A DNA stretch of 64,000 nt from Eumeta japonica (taxonomy: Eukaryota; Arthropoda; Insecta; Lepidoptera; Psychidae), in NCBI GenBank assembly GCA_005406025.1, contig BGZK01000001.1:1798001-1862000 (forward strand), in the 5' to 3' direction. The notes beneath the pieces were generated by a model. That model was not told the origin of the DNA. It worked only from the letters and a program-made list of their open reading frames with translations, and made no database searches. Made by a program: the position numbers and the translations under genes. Positions 37,401 to 49,296 of the stretch are shown here, piece by piece. Position 1 is the stretch's first letter, and the number at the start of each line of letters is the position of its first letter.

Positions 37401-40400
37401 CTTCAATCACTTCCGTTGTTTTTAAAGGTGATGTTAAAGTTTCACGCTCGGACGTTTCACCATAGGTTTGAATATCTATTTCTTTAGTATCTATAGTGAC
37501 CTCAGTACCTTTCTCCTCTTTGGCAAGCTCAATCGGAGAAGTCTGTAACTCCCTAGACTCGGTAATTATTTCAGTTTTGATAATATCACCATCATTAGAT
37601 GGAGAAGTTTGAGAATATCTTTCATTTACGAAACTAACTTCGTGTGGAATGACTTGAGTAGTGGCTTCTGATTTCTCGACTTGTTCGGGAGTTTCGGCTC
37701 TGCTAGTTTGGACAATCATATCTATGGTGGTAACAATGTCCGATATTTTAGGTGTTGTTTCAATAGCACCGATTTCCTCACAAGTTTGCGTAAATACTTC
37801 TCTGTCTTCCATGGGTGAAGTTTGGACTGGTATCTCGCTCTGTTGGAGAGGCGATGTTTGTAATGAGAAGTCAGCTGTTTCTGGTACGACAACTTCGTAT
37901 TTTGCTATTTCCTCGGTGTGGGAAATGGATGCTTCAGGTGAAGTTTGAACTGATTGTTCATAGATGGAAATTCCTTCAACAACCGGGACGGTGTAAGCCA
38001 CAGTAGAATGTATGTTATCTTTGGGGATTGATTCTGGGCTACTATGTACACATTCTTCTACCACTTTGACAGTGTTAACGTCGGACGTTTCACTAATTGT
38101 ATGGTAAGATTCATCCTTTTGTGGGCTCTCAATTACTTCATTTCCAAGTTTAGGACTAACCATTTCTTCCAATTTCCCAGTGTCATGTTTTTGCTTTTTC
38201 TTATCTTTCTTCTTTTTATCTTTTCGCTTTTCTTCAGTCTGTTCAGTTACTTCTACCGGAGTGGAAACAACAGTTTCGTCCGACTCAGTAGTACTTTGTT
38301 TTGGATAAGTAGTTTCTTCACTGATTTGATGTTTCTTTTTCCTTTTCTTTTTAGATTTATCTTCTGTTAAGGATTTTTCTATGGAAAAATCTTCGGGTTC
38401 ATAACCTATCTCTTCAATTATATGTTCAGTTTCTATTGGAGATTCATCGGTTACTGTGATTGGATATTCTATTGAAGTAATTGTAGGTTTTGGCGAATCT
38501 GTTGTTGGAGAAACAGGTAGTTCTACATAATGGCTTAAAGATGAACTTTCTGTTTCTAAAACACTCTTATCGGGTTCTGAAGACATTTCGTTTTGAATAA
38601 AATCTATGTTATCATCCTTATGTTTTTTCTTCTTTTTATTTCTTTTATGCTCTTTATTACTTGGACTTTCAGATAAAGATTCGTCAGTCTGTGACCTTTC
38701 TTTTTCAACAACATCAGGCAATTTCAGTTTCTCTTTTGAAGTAATTTTAATCTCTACAGGTAAATCTACATCAATGTCTTTTTTTACCATTTTAGGTTTT
38801 TCGGTTTCAAAATCTTCTACTTTTAAATCAACACGCACGTGTGGTTCAGTACTTTCGACAATTTTATGATCCAATTTGGTAAGAGACATTGCTATGTCTA
38901 TAGTTTTCCGGGGAACATCTTCGCGAAGAACGTCCATTTGAGTAGTTGTTTCAGGATTGAAAGTATTAGTTGGAATTTCTAGGGTGGTTTGGTTTTCGAG
39001 AGTTTGTTTGTTCTCTTGAATTTCGGTATTTAGACGTTCAGCTGTGATAAACTGTTGGATATCATGAATTTCACTAAGTTTTTTGGGAAGAATATTACCC
39101 AATACTTTGACATCGCTTACGGTTACTTCTGTCAAGTTTTGTGGTATATCGGCACTTCTAGATGGTGACAGTAAATTAAAAGATTCTTCTTGGATATTTG
39201 TTTGGTTTTTGATTTCTTGCAGTTCAATCTTTGTATGGCTTAGATCTGTAGTTTCGGGACTTTCGATGAATATTTCGGGTTCTTTTGTATTATCTTCTAT
39301 ACTACTATATTTCTCAGTTAAATTCTGCTGCACCTGAGTTTCTGACAAATCATTAGCCTCGATTATTTTTTTATCATCTTCTACAACTACAGGTTTCTGT
39401 ATTACAGTTCCTTTCTCTACACTTTCTTCTCTGATAGATTCTGTACTTATGGGTGTATCAACAAACAATTGAGATTCCTTTTTGTCATCTAAACCAATGA
39501 TAGATTCATCGACTAATGGTGGTTTTGATTGTGTAGAAGTTTCTTGTAAAATTTCTTTACACAATATAGTTGTAGAATTTTCTTCGATTTTACTTTCCAT
39601 AAATTCCTTGTTTTGGTCTGCTCTATCTTCTTCTGTAGGTACTTCTTCATTAGGTGCCTTCAGAGTTACTAATTCAGGTGCGCGGTTTTCATTCAACAAA
39701 AAGTTTTGTGTTTCTTCGATTACACTTTTTCTTATCGGTAATTCAGAATTGTCTTCAATAGACTTTTCGTCTTCTTTTTTAAACACTTGAGAGGAATCTG
39801 TGACTGGTGCCTTTACTGATTCTTCATGTTCTAACATTTCTTCATGATGTACAATGACACTCTGTAAATTGTCTTTTTGCGTTTCTGATGCCATTATAAC
39901 TTCAGGAGACAATGTTTGTCGAGTTTCTTCAATAACGGTAAGAATCTCTTTATCTGTGATCGGCAAATTTTTTTCAGGTACATTCGTATCTATTTTTGTT
40001 TCGTCTTCAAAACTTTTCTCAATCCTTTTTAAATTTATTAGTGTCGGTTCTGTGATTTCAGATTCAAGATTGATTTTTAAATCAGTTTCAACAATACATT
40101 CGGGTATAATGTTTTTACCATCATCAAAAAGATGTTTTTCTCCAGACGATAGTTTTGGTAAATCACCTTCGTCCTCACGCGCAATTGTTTTTTGATTATC
40201 ACTTATGTTTTCCACTTTACCTTTAGGAGATGATAACTGGCATATTAATGGTGTTGGAGATTTGACATCTTTAGTGGATGTTGCGATATGTTCTACAGGT
40301 TCTTTCGGAACATTGTCTTCAGTTTCTTGTTTTCTCTGGTTTTCATGTTGTTTATCAACTGCCATAATTGAAATATCTAAAACAGGTGAAACCAAAATTG

Positions 40401-43400
40401 CATGTTGTATTTCACTTTCTATTAAGTTTTTGGTGAAACTAGCAATGTCAGCTTTTTCTATTTCAGGTTCACCACTAAAAATATTTTTTTCAATGTGAGG
40501 TCTGTATGTTTCTGGTGTGCTTTTTTGCATTTGCATTTGTAGTGATTCTTCTTCTGGCATTCCAGTACTAGTATCAAAGAGTTTCTCATCGCTCGATTTT
40601 TCTGGTTCGACATTTAATTCAATACCCGAGGCGTTAGGTTTCGTTGTTGTATTCGTAGAATCTATCACATTTTCAATTATTGATTCTTTTCCATCAACTT
40701 TGGTGCTCATTCCTTGAACTATCACTTTTAATTGCATGTGACTGCGAAACTTGATCATCAGCAATTATTGGTATATCTTCATCTTGTGTTTCCTTTGGTG
40801 GAGATTCAAAAACGGTAATTAATGTTTTTTGTTTAAGTGGGTCTTCACGTTCTATTATTTGCAAACCCGTCGTTTGTAGAATATCCCCTTGCATAATTTC
40901 GATTGGTTCCTCGTCTATTTTTTCAGTTATTACTTCTTTTCCGTCTTTAATTGTTTTTGCAATAGAGCGTTTATTTAGAATTATTATTGGCTCTTTATCT
41001 TCAGACTTAGTTGTATGTAAAGTGGATTCTAACACTTTTTGCTTATCGTCTGTTCGTGATTCTGTAATAACATTTCTAAAAGATTCTTCATGTTTAAATT
41101 CCAAAGCTTGTTCCGGAGTATCACTACTTATCACAAATTGTTCAGGTTCTTCTACGATCTCTTCGGTACCCAATACATTTCCATCTTCATCTTGTATGGT
41201 TTTAATAATCTTACGTTTCTTAATAACAACCGTTTGTTGACAAGGTTCGCCAATATCTTCTGTAACGTGTTTCACATATTCTGATTTAGTGCTTGACTGC
41301 GAAGCTTCAAGATCAAGTGCTAATTTATCTAAAGAACTCAAAGTTTTGATATCAGTCTCTGATATTCCACCTTTGATATTTCTGTCTACTAATACTTCGT
41401 CGGGTTCTTCGACTACTTCTTCGGTTATGACTTCTTTTCCGTCTACAATTTGAATTCTTCTGATGATTCGACGTGTTTTTCTAATTATTGTTTGCTGCGA
41501 AACGAGATTTTCTGATTCTGATTTAATAAAAGTATCAACAAATTGTAAATCTTTTGTAGGTATGTTTCGAACTACTGCTTCCTCTTGTGATTCCATATCA
41601 AACTCCGGTTGTTTTGCTGTCGATACGAATATATTTTCATTAGATTTCTTTATTTCAGTGGGAACACTTTTTTGTTGAAAAACTTCTTTTTGTTGTGGTG
41701 TTGTTTTTCCTACCGTCTCAAATTCAATGGCATGTTGTGATAGGATTTCAGGAGATTTTTTCTCGCTTTTCTTAGATTCATCTTTTTCTTTCTTGTCGAT
41801 ATCGTCTTTTCTTGAAGATGTAGAAGGTTTACTTTTTTCATCATCGGATTCATCTAATTCCTTGATTTGTACGTCATTGTTATCTTTCACTTTAATTGAA
41901 ACGCGTGGTATTTCTTCTTCATACACTTCAATATCATCTGGTTCTTCGATAATCTCTTCCGTGACATGTTCTTTACCGTCAATCACTACAACTTTTTTAA
42001 TAATCCTTCGTCGTGTTTTTATAATTCTTTTGGTCACTTGTTGTACTACAGCTGTAATACTTGAAGACGACGTACATATTTGCGGTTGAAGACTGCTTTC
42101 TGCTAAGGACAGAATTTCTTCGGGTTTTAATTGTTTATCTACAGAAATTGTTATATCCGGTTTTGAACTAAATTCTTGAATAGTCAACTCGCGTCCAGGC
42201 AACCCTGATATAACTTGACCACCGTAGGTCTGATACTCAATATGTTGCTCATTATCGTCATCGGGTTTCGAAAAACCTTTGTCTCCTGTGAGAGTTATTT
42301 GGGAAAATGTTTCTTTTTCTGGCATCATATCGGGAGACAAAATTTGTGACGATTTTTGTTGCGTTTGTATAGTTTGACGTGTGGTAACAAAGGTTTTCCG
42401 AACTTTTTTCACAATAATTCTTTTTGTACCATCGGCATCTATTACAACTTCTGTTGTTGTTTCATCTGGTTCTACCATAATTGTTTCAAATGACTGTGGC
42501 ACACTATGAGTAATGTTTAGTTGCGAATCTTTGTGTAATGTACTATCTTCATATGTTGCATCAATTTGCAATGCTCTTTCTTCCACAGGTTGATCTCGAG
42601 TAACGGGTTTGCTGGCGATTTCAATAGTTTCATGGTCATCAGAAAGAATTTTACGTACTTGTATATTTTCTAGTATTTCTGTGGAAAATTTCTCATCTGG
42701 TTTTTCAGTTTGTACTTCAGCTTCTGTTGGAAATAGGCAAGTAACAGCAGCATCCTGTGTTTCCCGTTCTGGTACACAAATGACAGATTTGTCATGTAGT
42801 GATGGAACATCTGACATGAGACTTTTACCAGTCTGAGTCTCAATTGTGACTAACGGCTTTACTTCTATCACTGATATCGTCTCAATTTTTTCGGGTATTG
42901 AACTATCCTGTTCTGCTATCTGTTTCGATTCTACTTGTTTTGTAGAAAGCAATATTTCATCGCTCGGCTTTTCTGCTTCACATACGTCCGTTCGTGTGGA
43001 AACTATTTCTTCTGGCATTGAACTAGAATCTATAGTTCTGTCTGTTTGTGATAAATCTTCTTCTATAACTTCCACAGCATCAGGTGCAGATTTAAGTTGA
43101 GATAAAGCTTGTCTCAACCTGCCTATTTCATTAGTGACTAGATTTTTAGTTTCATTCAATGCATTTTGCGTTATTTTTACTTTTTCTCTTAAATTGTGAC
43201 TAGATGCGTCATGACCATCAATAGCAATAGATTGCAATAACAATTCATATTGATTATATTCCCGAACATATTTTTCAAGTACTTCAATGTATGTTATTAA
43301 TTCCTGTTCAGTTAAAAATTCTGTTCTACTAGTAGATAACTTCAGTTCATTGTTGATATCTTCCAGCCATTTGTCTAATTTTATGACTTTTTCCTTTTGC

Positions 43401-43444
43401 TCTTCAAAGAGTTTTGATAATCTAGATTGTTCATTTCTCGCATC
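34484..43444 (-). CDS. Msp300: Msp300 second giant exon: repeat-rich region then spectrin repeats
   Basis: An 8,961-base exon, acceptor ATTTTTTCAG|GATGCG and donor TTGCAG|GTACGT, phase 0 at both ends (2,987 codons). It opens with a spectrin-type helix (DARNEQSRLSKLFEEQ). Next come four or five basic-acidic repeats of the form RRIIKxxxxxDGKExxTEExxEEP (40.9-42.5 kb), a long disordered part with QTSP motifs (37.4-38.0 kb) and lysine clusters, and finally about 700 residues of spectrin repeats. The frame breaks twice: one base too many between 40694 and 40762, and one base too few near plus-strand T 35846-35849 (AAAA, expected AAAAA, restoring a segment that runs into NLSHCRAILESLEDN). The two cancel, so the exon length is a multiple of three. 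No intron with legal sites and adequate length fits either break. Confidence 0.88.
40890..42480 (-). repeat. Msp300: DGKExxTEExxEEP repeats
   Basis: Clear copies near 41915-42040, 41380-41495, 41130-41240 and 40890-40990, each a basic stretch (RRIIKK, RRIIRR, KRKIIK, KRSIAK) then DGKE or DGN, then TEE/TEK and EEP. A partial copy lies at 42370-42475 (DADGTKRIIVKKVRK). Confidence 0.8.
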
Positions 43445-45024
43445 CTGAAAAAATTATAAAAAGTGATAAAAATAAGTTCAACATTGAGAAAAGAACGCTT
43501 AAAAGATTCTTAACTACTTATAATTAACAGGGTCTACCAAACAGGAACTTAGTTTTAATAGATATTTGATGTCATCCGGTCGGAATATTTAAAATAATGA
43601 TATAATAATTTAATAGTATCTATGACCCTGCATAACTGAGTAAAATTTATCTTATTAACCACAGCAAACTATAATTCTAAAATAATTTTATAAATTTACA
43701 TTGGATCTATTAGACATATTCACTTTGTCTATAAAATTGATTGAATTTTCTAATAAAACATTAATTTTATGACATGTCAATGAACAGTGCACATACAAAA
43801 GTTTGCCACGAGGTACAATATCAAGCTTTCGTCGTTATATCACACATGTGGCTCATATTATCATTATATATGACATATTGTACATTATCACAATAATTTT
43901 TTTAGCATAAGAATAAATAACGGTCACATAAATAAAAATTTACAAAAAGCAATACGCATGACTGACTTTTATGCGGAATTAATATAACATTTAAAATAAA
44001 AATAACTGCACAAATTTGTATAGATTTTAAATGTGGGTAATTTAGAGAGATTCATGCTTTAAAAAAAAGCAACAATTAAATTGTATAAAGCCGTCTTCAA
44101 TAAAAAAATATACTTCCAAGCAAGGTTTTTAAATCATGAATATTTTAGGGGTCTTGTATCATTTATAGAAAACAATAAAATATACCGAAAATTTTAATTG
44201 AGTTAATTTGTAGGGACTGTATTTAATTATAATAATGAACCATGTGTTTACACAAGTTTTAAAATATATAATGCAATGTAAATAATATATGAAATACGAG
44301 AATCTCACTCATTTGAGACGGAATAAAATATATGATATGCATTTAATTATGCAAATTTGTTTTATTTATTGTACATTCAATTGAATTATCGTAAAACGTG
44401 CCCCAATTCAAACATATATTCATTTCACAAGCCATACATTACACTTTAAATACGCTATTATCTTATAAATTTAACACTTTTACGGAAAGCAATTTTGAAC
44501 CATGAGTAGTCAGTCTCCTTTCACATAAACAACTATTAATTTGAGAGGATAAGCAATTCGGGAGAACAACTTAAGATCATGGTTTTTAATATGAACTGAA
44601 ATTAACCTGAAAATAAAAATTATAAAAATTCGTGCCACAAAAATATGTCATTTATTTTCCAATAGTTAAAAACGAAATTTAGCATAATTAACTTTTTTAT
44701 AGATTGTAATATTCAATTACGGATTATACTTTAAAGAAGAATTGATAAATATTTTGAAATCCAATGGTTTTTTTTTTAACGAATGAATACAAATTTCTAT
44801 AATTTTAATTTTCAGCATAAATCGAGGACAATCGAAACGTTTATTAGCGATATCGTTACTCCAAAACATTAAGTTGGATTTTATTACTGTCAATATTAAT
44901 TTTTACAAATTATAACTAACTGAGTTGTGATTAATATATTTTCCAACATACATAATCGGTCGATTAATTTAGTTATAAGAGAAGGGGAAACGGACATACG
45001 TACAAACTCGACAATTTTAATCAC
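43445..45024 (-). other. Msp300 intron
   Basis: Very AT-rich, with no ORF, repeat or GC-rich patch recognised. Confidence 0.5.
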
Positions 45025-45198
45025 CTGTATCGTCGCGAGGCCTTGCTGGGCTTGGTTCAGTAGCCTTGTTATGCGCGTTTTTATGGATATTAACTCCTTG
45101 TTTAATGATTGTATCTCTGGTTCTTGCCGGAACTCCATAATTTTCTTTTCGAGCAGTACTGCGGCTTCTTGGCTCCTTATCAAAACAGCGATACCCTC
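45025..45198 (-). CDS. Msp300: Msp300 exon, 58 codons, spectrin-type helix
   Basis: The acceptor is GACTTTTCAG|GAGGGT and the donor ATACAG|GTGATT, phase 0 at both ends. The frame begins EGIAVLIRSQEAAVLLEKK and ends LNQAQQGLATIQ, with heptad-like hydrophobic spacing of a spectrin-repeat helix. Confidence 0.87.
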
Positions 45199-46139
45199 CT
45201 GAAAAGTCACGAATGTAAAGTCTCTAAATGTGAATTTGAAATGTGCATACATCAAATATACTAGTGGTAAAGTAATAATCAAAAGGATATTTAACAAAAG
45301 TATACATTTGTTTGTTTTAACTCGCTCAAATAAAGTTAATGATTCAACTATTATTGAAAGAACAAAGTTCATTAATTTGAAATATATAAATGTTAACTTC
45401 TTTAAATAGCGTTGACGACTTATTTTCAATTAATAAAATGTATTGAAAATATAATATACCTGGGCTAACAGTAGTACGTCAGTCACACTTATTTAAAGTT
45501 TTCAAATATAACCATAAATAAACATTACAACACAACTATTGCGGTCGATGATGCATATAATTCGTCATTTTATATTTACAGTATACATATTTTAAAATAT
45601 CACTAATTACAAAAGGTAATAACAACTGTCAAATATGATACAATTATTTGATTGTACAGACCAAAAACGAGAAGATATATATGTATATAAAAAATAATTA
45701 TAAATGTTAATCGCGAGCATATATCACCGGATCTATCTTATACGCCGATTGTGTATTGACCCCGCGTACCGCCGCGCGCGCACGTCGACTGGGCTGACCT
45801 AACCCGCGCCCACGGCGCTGCCAACGGACGCACGTGGTTATTATTAAACTATGTCGTAATTGAGCCACTTTGTTGTGTAAATAGATGCATCATCTGATCA
45901 CGACGATGAAGGAGGTATAATTTGAGATGTTGATTTTTTTGTTACGTGTTAACAATGAGGTAATCGTACGAGAATGTTATTTTTTTCGAGATCATTGAGA
46001 ATTTTAAAAAAATCGAGATTTTTAAATTGATTGGAAACTAAGGATAAAGTCGAAAGATATTAAAACTTGAATAGCATAGTGATTTGAACCAGTCAGTAAA
46101 ACCGTAATTATTTCAACACTATAAGACATGGAACCTGGG

Positions 46140-46415
46140 ACATAAGCTGAGAGCGAAATTGTAATCGAAATTAAGAGTAGCAGGGATCGAAAATGGTAGC
46201 ACGGCCGAATTTGAAAGGAATCGGTATAGAAATCGAAATATGACCAGAATGGTAACCGAAAGGAGAACCGAGACTAGAACTGTGAATGGAATCGCGATAG
46301 AAACTGGAACCGGCATTAATTGATATCGGAATCGGGACACTTTATTCTATACCGAACATATAAAGGTGTTTAATACCCAGGCGAGCGAAGCCGTAGACAA
46401 ACGCTAATGATTACA
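46140..46415 (-). repeat. Hexamer array and tail, inverted copy
   Basis: GAATCGGTATAGAAATCG, GGTAACCGAAAGGAGAACCG and similar text form the reverse complement of the 31540 array. The tail GCGAGCGAAGCCGTAGAC follows, as for the other copies. Confidence 0.5.
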
Positions 46416-46867
46416 CGTTTTCTTTCTTTTTAAAAATATTATAATTTTAAGAAGGACGAACATTAATCGAACTACCTTTTTTTCGATTTCTCTTGAAGAA
46501 TAGTCTAATGGAAGAAAAAAAGATCCTCCGTTTCGATAATAAAAAAAAATCTAGTTTCTTAATAGGTACTTTTCCTTTTTTTAAATGTTTTACAGGATAT
46601 TATAATAATATCGATGTGATTATCATCAGTGCGTTCGACTTTTTAGCTAGATTTGTAGTTAATTTAATGAGTGCGTAATAAGTACTGCTCGATTTGTATA
46701 GACTCGGTTCCGAATTTTCGAAATAGGGCTGACACTTGGTAATGGAGCTCCCTCTCTAGCGTTAGAGATAAATTGTTAAAAAAAAACTCAAAAATATATA
46801 AAGGATGGCAGTTTTTGAGATCGGGACTGTAAGAACACTTTAATAAATTCACACTCTTTATTACCTA

Positions 46868-47075
46868 CTAGCTGTCCCGCCCGCTTCGCTGGGTAATTTT
46901 TATTTATAAACAAAATGGCGAATGATTTACGGAATTCGAAAAATGAGTAGCCTAAAACTATCTACAAATGATTCCGCATCGAATGGTCCCAGTCCCATGT
47001 CTATACGTTTAGTAGTTTTTACGTGATTGGCGAACAAAGACAACCTATTTTCATTATATATGTATAGATTAGCTA
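46868..47075 (+). repeat. Degenerate lepidopteran dispersed repeat (CTAGCTGTCCCGCC type)
   Basis: CTAGCTGTCCCGCCCGCTTC opens the copy and CCGCATCGAATGGTCC lies near the middle. This opening is familiar from moth and butterfly introns; the parent element cannot be named from this copy. Confidence 0.55.
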
Positions 47076-47925
47076 AAACTTTTTCTTAACTTAGTTCCTA
47101 AAGTTTTAAAACAGGAAATATATCAGATATTAATAGGTGAAGCTTCAATACTATTTAATTATTGTTTTTGATAATTATATATATTCTTATTTTCTTCCAA
47201 AAAATATTATTACTTTTTTGGAACAATTGGCAATTTTTTTAGATCAAAAACCCATTAATTTTTTTTAAAATAATTTTTAAACGTTAATTATCTATAAAAT
47301 TAATAAATTATTTAAATTAAAATTCCTGCCATTAGACGTTGCCAACAAACTGCTGCGTGCAGTTGCTGGCAGCGTATTTCGGAATGAACCCTTAGGTTGT
47401 ATTCAAAAACCAACTGGGCGTTTTAAAATTAAATGAATAATATAACAAACAGAACAATATGCCATGAATGCTAAGCGTTTTGTGGAAGAAGTTTTTTTTT
47501 CAACCATATTTTATTAAGAACGTGGCGCCCTCTGAAACTGCCGCCCGGCGTTTGCCCCCCTAGATCCGGAGCTGTATAATATAATTTTGACATTTCTGAC
47601 AAATTTCTATAAAAAATTGATGAACAATTCTATTCTGTCATAGTACTGTTTACACTCTTTTATGGTTTGTAATATATATTTAGTTTGTGTACTACGTGTA
47701 ATTCACGACCCAAATCCTTATTCTAGTTTTGTTTATAGTTGAAACTGTTTTTTTTATATGCCTAGTTTTGTTTTTATATGCGTTTTGATGAACCAAAATT
47801 ATAGACAGGCAAAATAAGCAATACCTATAGTTATAAGGTGAAATGTTTGGGTCTAACTCTATCGAAGAAGATTTATCGATTTGAACGTGAAATCATGTCA
47901 TGGTATTTACAATGCGTAGTCTTAC

Positions 47926-48036
47926 CCGTAGGCCTTCTTCCATAGCATCAAGACTATCATCTGGTAAATCAGCGAGATGGGTCTGCACGTGCCGGACCTC
48001 TTCGAGTAGGCCTTCTATATCGTTAGACAAGTCATC
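47926..48036 (-). CDS. Msp300: Msp300 exon, 37 codons
   Basis: The acceptor is GTGTTCTCAG|GATGAC and the donor CTACGG|GTAAGA, both phase 0. The product, beginning DDLSNDIEGLLEEVRHV and containing DLPDDSLDAMEE, is a charged helical segment of the rod. It joins in frame from 61488-60045 (skipping both alternative terminal exons) to 45198-45025. Confidence 0.85.
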
Positions 48037-48899
48037 CTGAGAACACACCCCACTATTAGACACGCTCTACAACACTCTTCAAGCGATCGTAATCCAATAG
48101 AATAGAAATTGGAAAAAGTAAAGAACATCCATACAAAATCCTATTACTGATTGAATTGCGATCACTTGACTAAGAAGAATAAACTGCAAGGGGCAACAAA
48201 AATATCAGTCCACGACGGCATTCAACGTTGGATACATAAGCTAAAGGGACTCTCAAACCGTGAGTTAGGATCGTAATTGGTTTTTGGACATGCTGGATGA
48301 ATAAAATTTAAACTTACAAACAATGAAGAAAAAACTCAGCACGTCAAGCGATTAGTTATGCATACTAAATATTATGATATTTAGGGACAGTTAAACACTT
48401 GAAAATGCAAGAATCACACAGGATCATAAGACAACATAAATAACAAGTTAAAATAAACAACTTTGAAAAAGTTTACCAATAAATTAAATTCTAATTGTCT
48501 TATTAGACGTCAACAGCTGGTGGGAGGGAGTAATTCGCAAAAATTCAGACCATGAATTAGTCAAAAAGTTAATAAATTGTCGTAAACTGACCTTTGTATG
48601 GAAGAAAATACTGATTTGAATTTTATTATCCTTATTTGAAAATCTTGATCATATGAAATGGTATTGAATATCCAAGAACAAAAATTTCAAATAATATTTA
48701 AGTTCTGAAACCCTTAGTAAGAGTTCCAATAAATTACTTGTCTTGTAGTGACAAATCTTTGACATGTACATGTAGATGTTCATCCTTCGAAACTAACTTA
48801 TTTCAGCAAAATTTACCAGTGTGTTCTTGTGTAAAGTTCTATGTTAATCTACTTAATATAATAATGAAAGAAATAAAACAAGTGGCACGATACAATGCA
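48037..48899 (-). other. Non-coding between giant-exon 3' end and the next exon
   Basis: AT-rich. It contains the acceptor of the 48036 exon and the cleavage region of the giant exon, and no other feature. Confidence 0.5.
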
Positions 48900-48905
48900 T
48901 TTATT
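48900..48905 (-). terminator. Msp300: Poly(A) signal AATAAA after the giant exon
   Basis: On the gene strand ATGAATAAATGC is followed within 30 bases by a T/G-rich stretch (TTGTTTTATTTC), typical of a cleavage region. It lies about 390 bases after the TGA at 49297 and would give the 10-kb exon its own 3' end. Confidence 0.55.
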
Positions 48906-49296
48906 CATTAATAAAACTCGTTTGTTTCTTTAATAAATATATCGCATATTGTAAATAATTTATACAGATATAAAAGAAACATTATGTGAAATCCATGTTC
49001 TTTTTTTCTACATTTTGTGTTTGTGACTAGACATGACTAGATTGTATTGTAGTGACTAGAATATGTAACTAACTAGTATATCTAAATAAACAAAACATAA
49101 TAAAATTGTTTTACAGAGATTTGTAACTACAAGACAAATGACTGTCTCGGTTTGGCTATAGAATAACGACCAATGTCTACTACAGATATAAATCTATAAA
49201 GCTTCATAATAAGAGATAAAATTAAAAATTTTGTTAATGCTACATGCCAAACATCGAAAAGAAATTTCATAAAAATACAATACGATTTGACGTCAA

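Larger units (their letters stand above)
45199..47925 (-). other. Msp300 intron with GC-rich patch and repeats
   Basis: It holds a GC- and CpG-rich patch at about 45740-45835, an inverted hexamer-array copy (46140-46340) with a GGCGAGCGAAGCCGTAGACAAA tail near 46380, and a CTAGCTGTCCCGCCCGCTTC dispersed-repeat tail at 46868-47075. The rest is AT-rich. Confidence 0.5.

Noticed and set aside
36161..43100. Many plus-strand ORFs opposite the second giant exon (for example 37661-37948, 40205-40498, 41727-42089)
   Set aside because: They are antisense shadows of a biased, Glu/Ser/Thr-rich minus-strand reading frame, giving Ser/Phe/Leu-rich text with no splice or start support.
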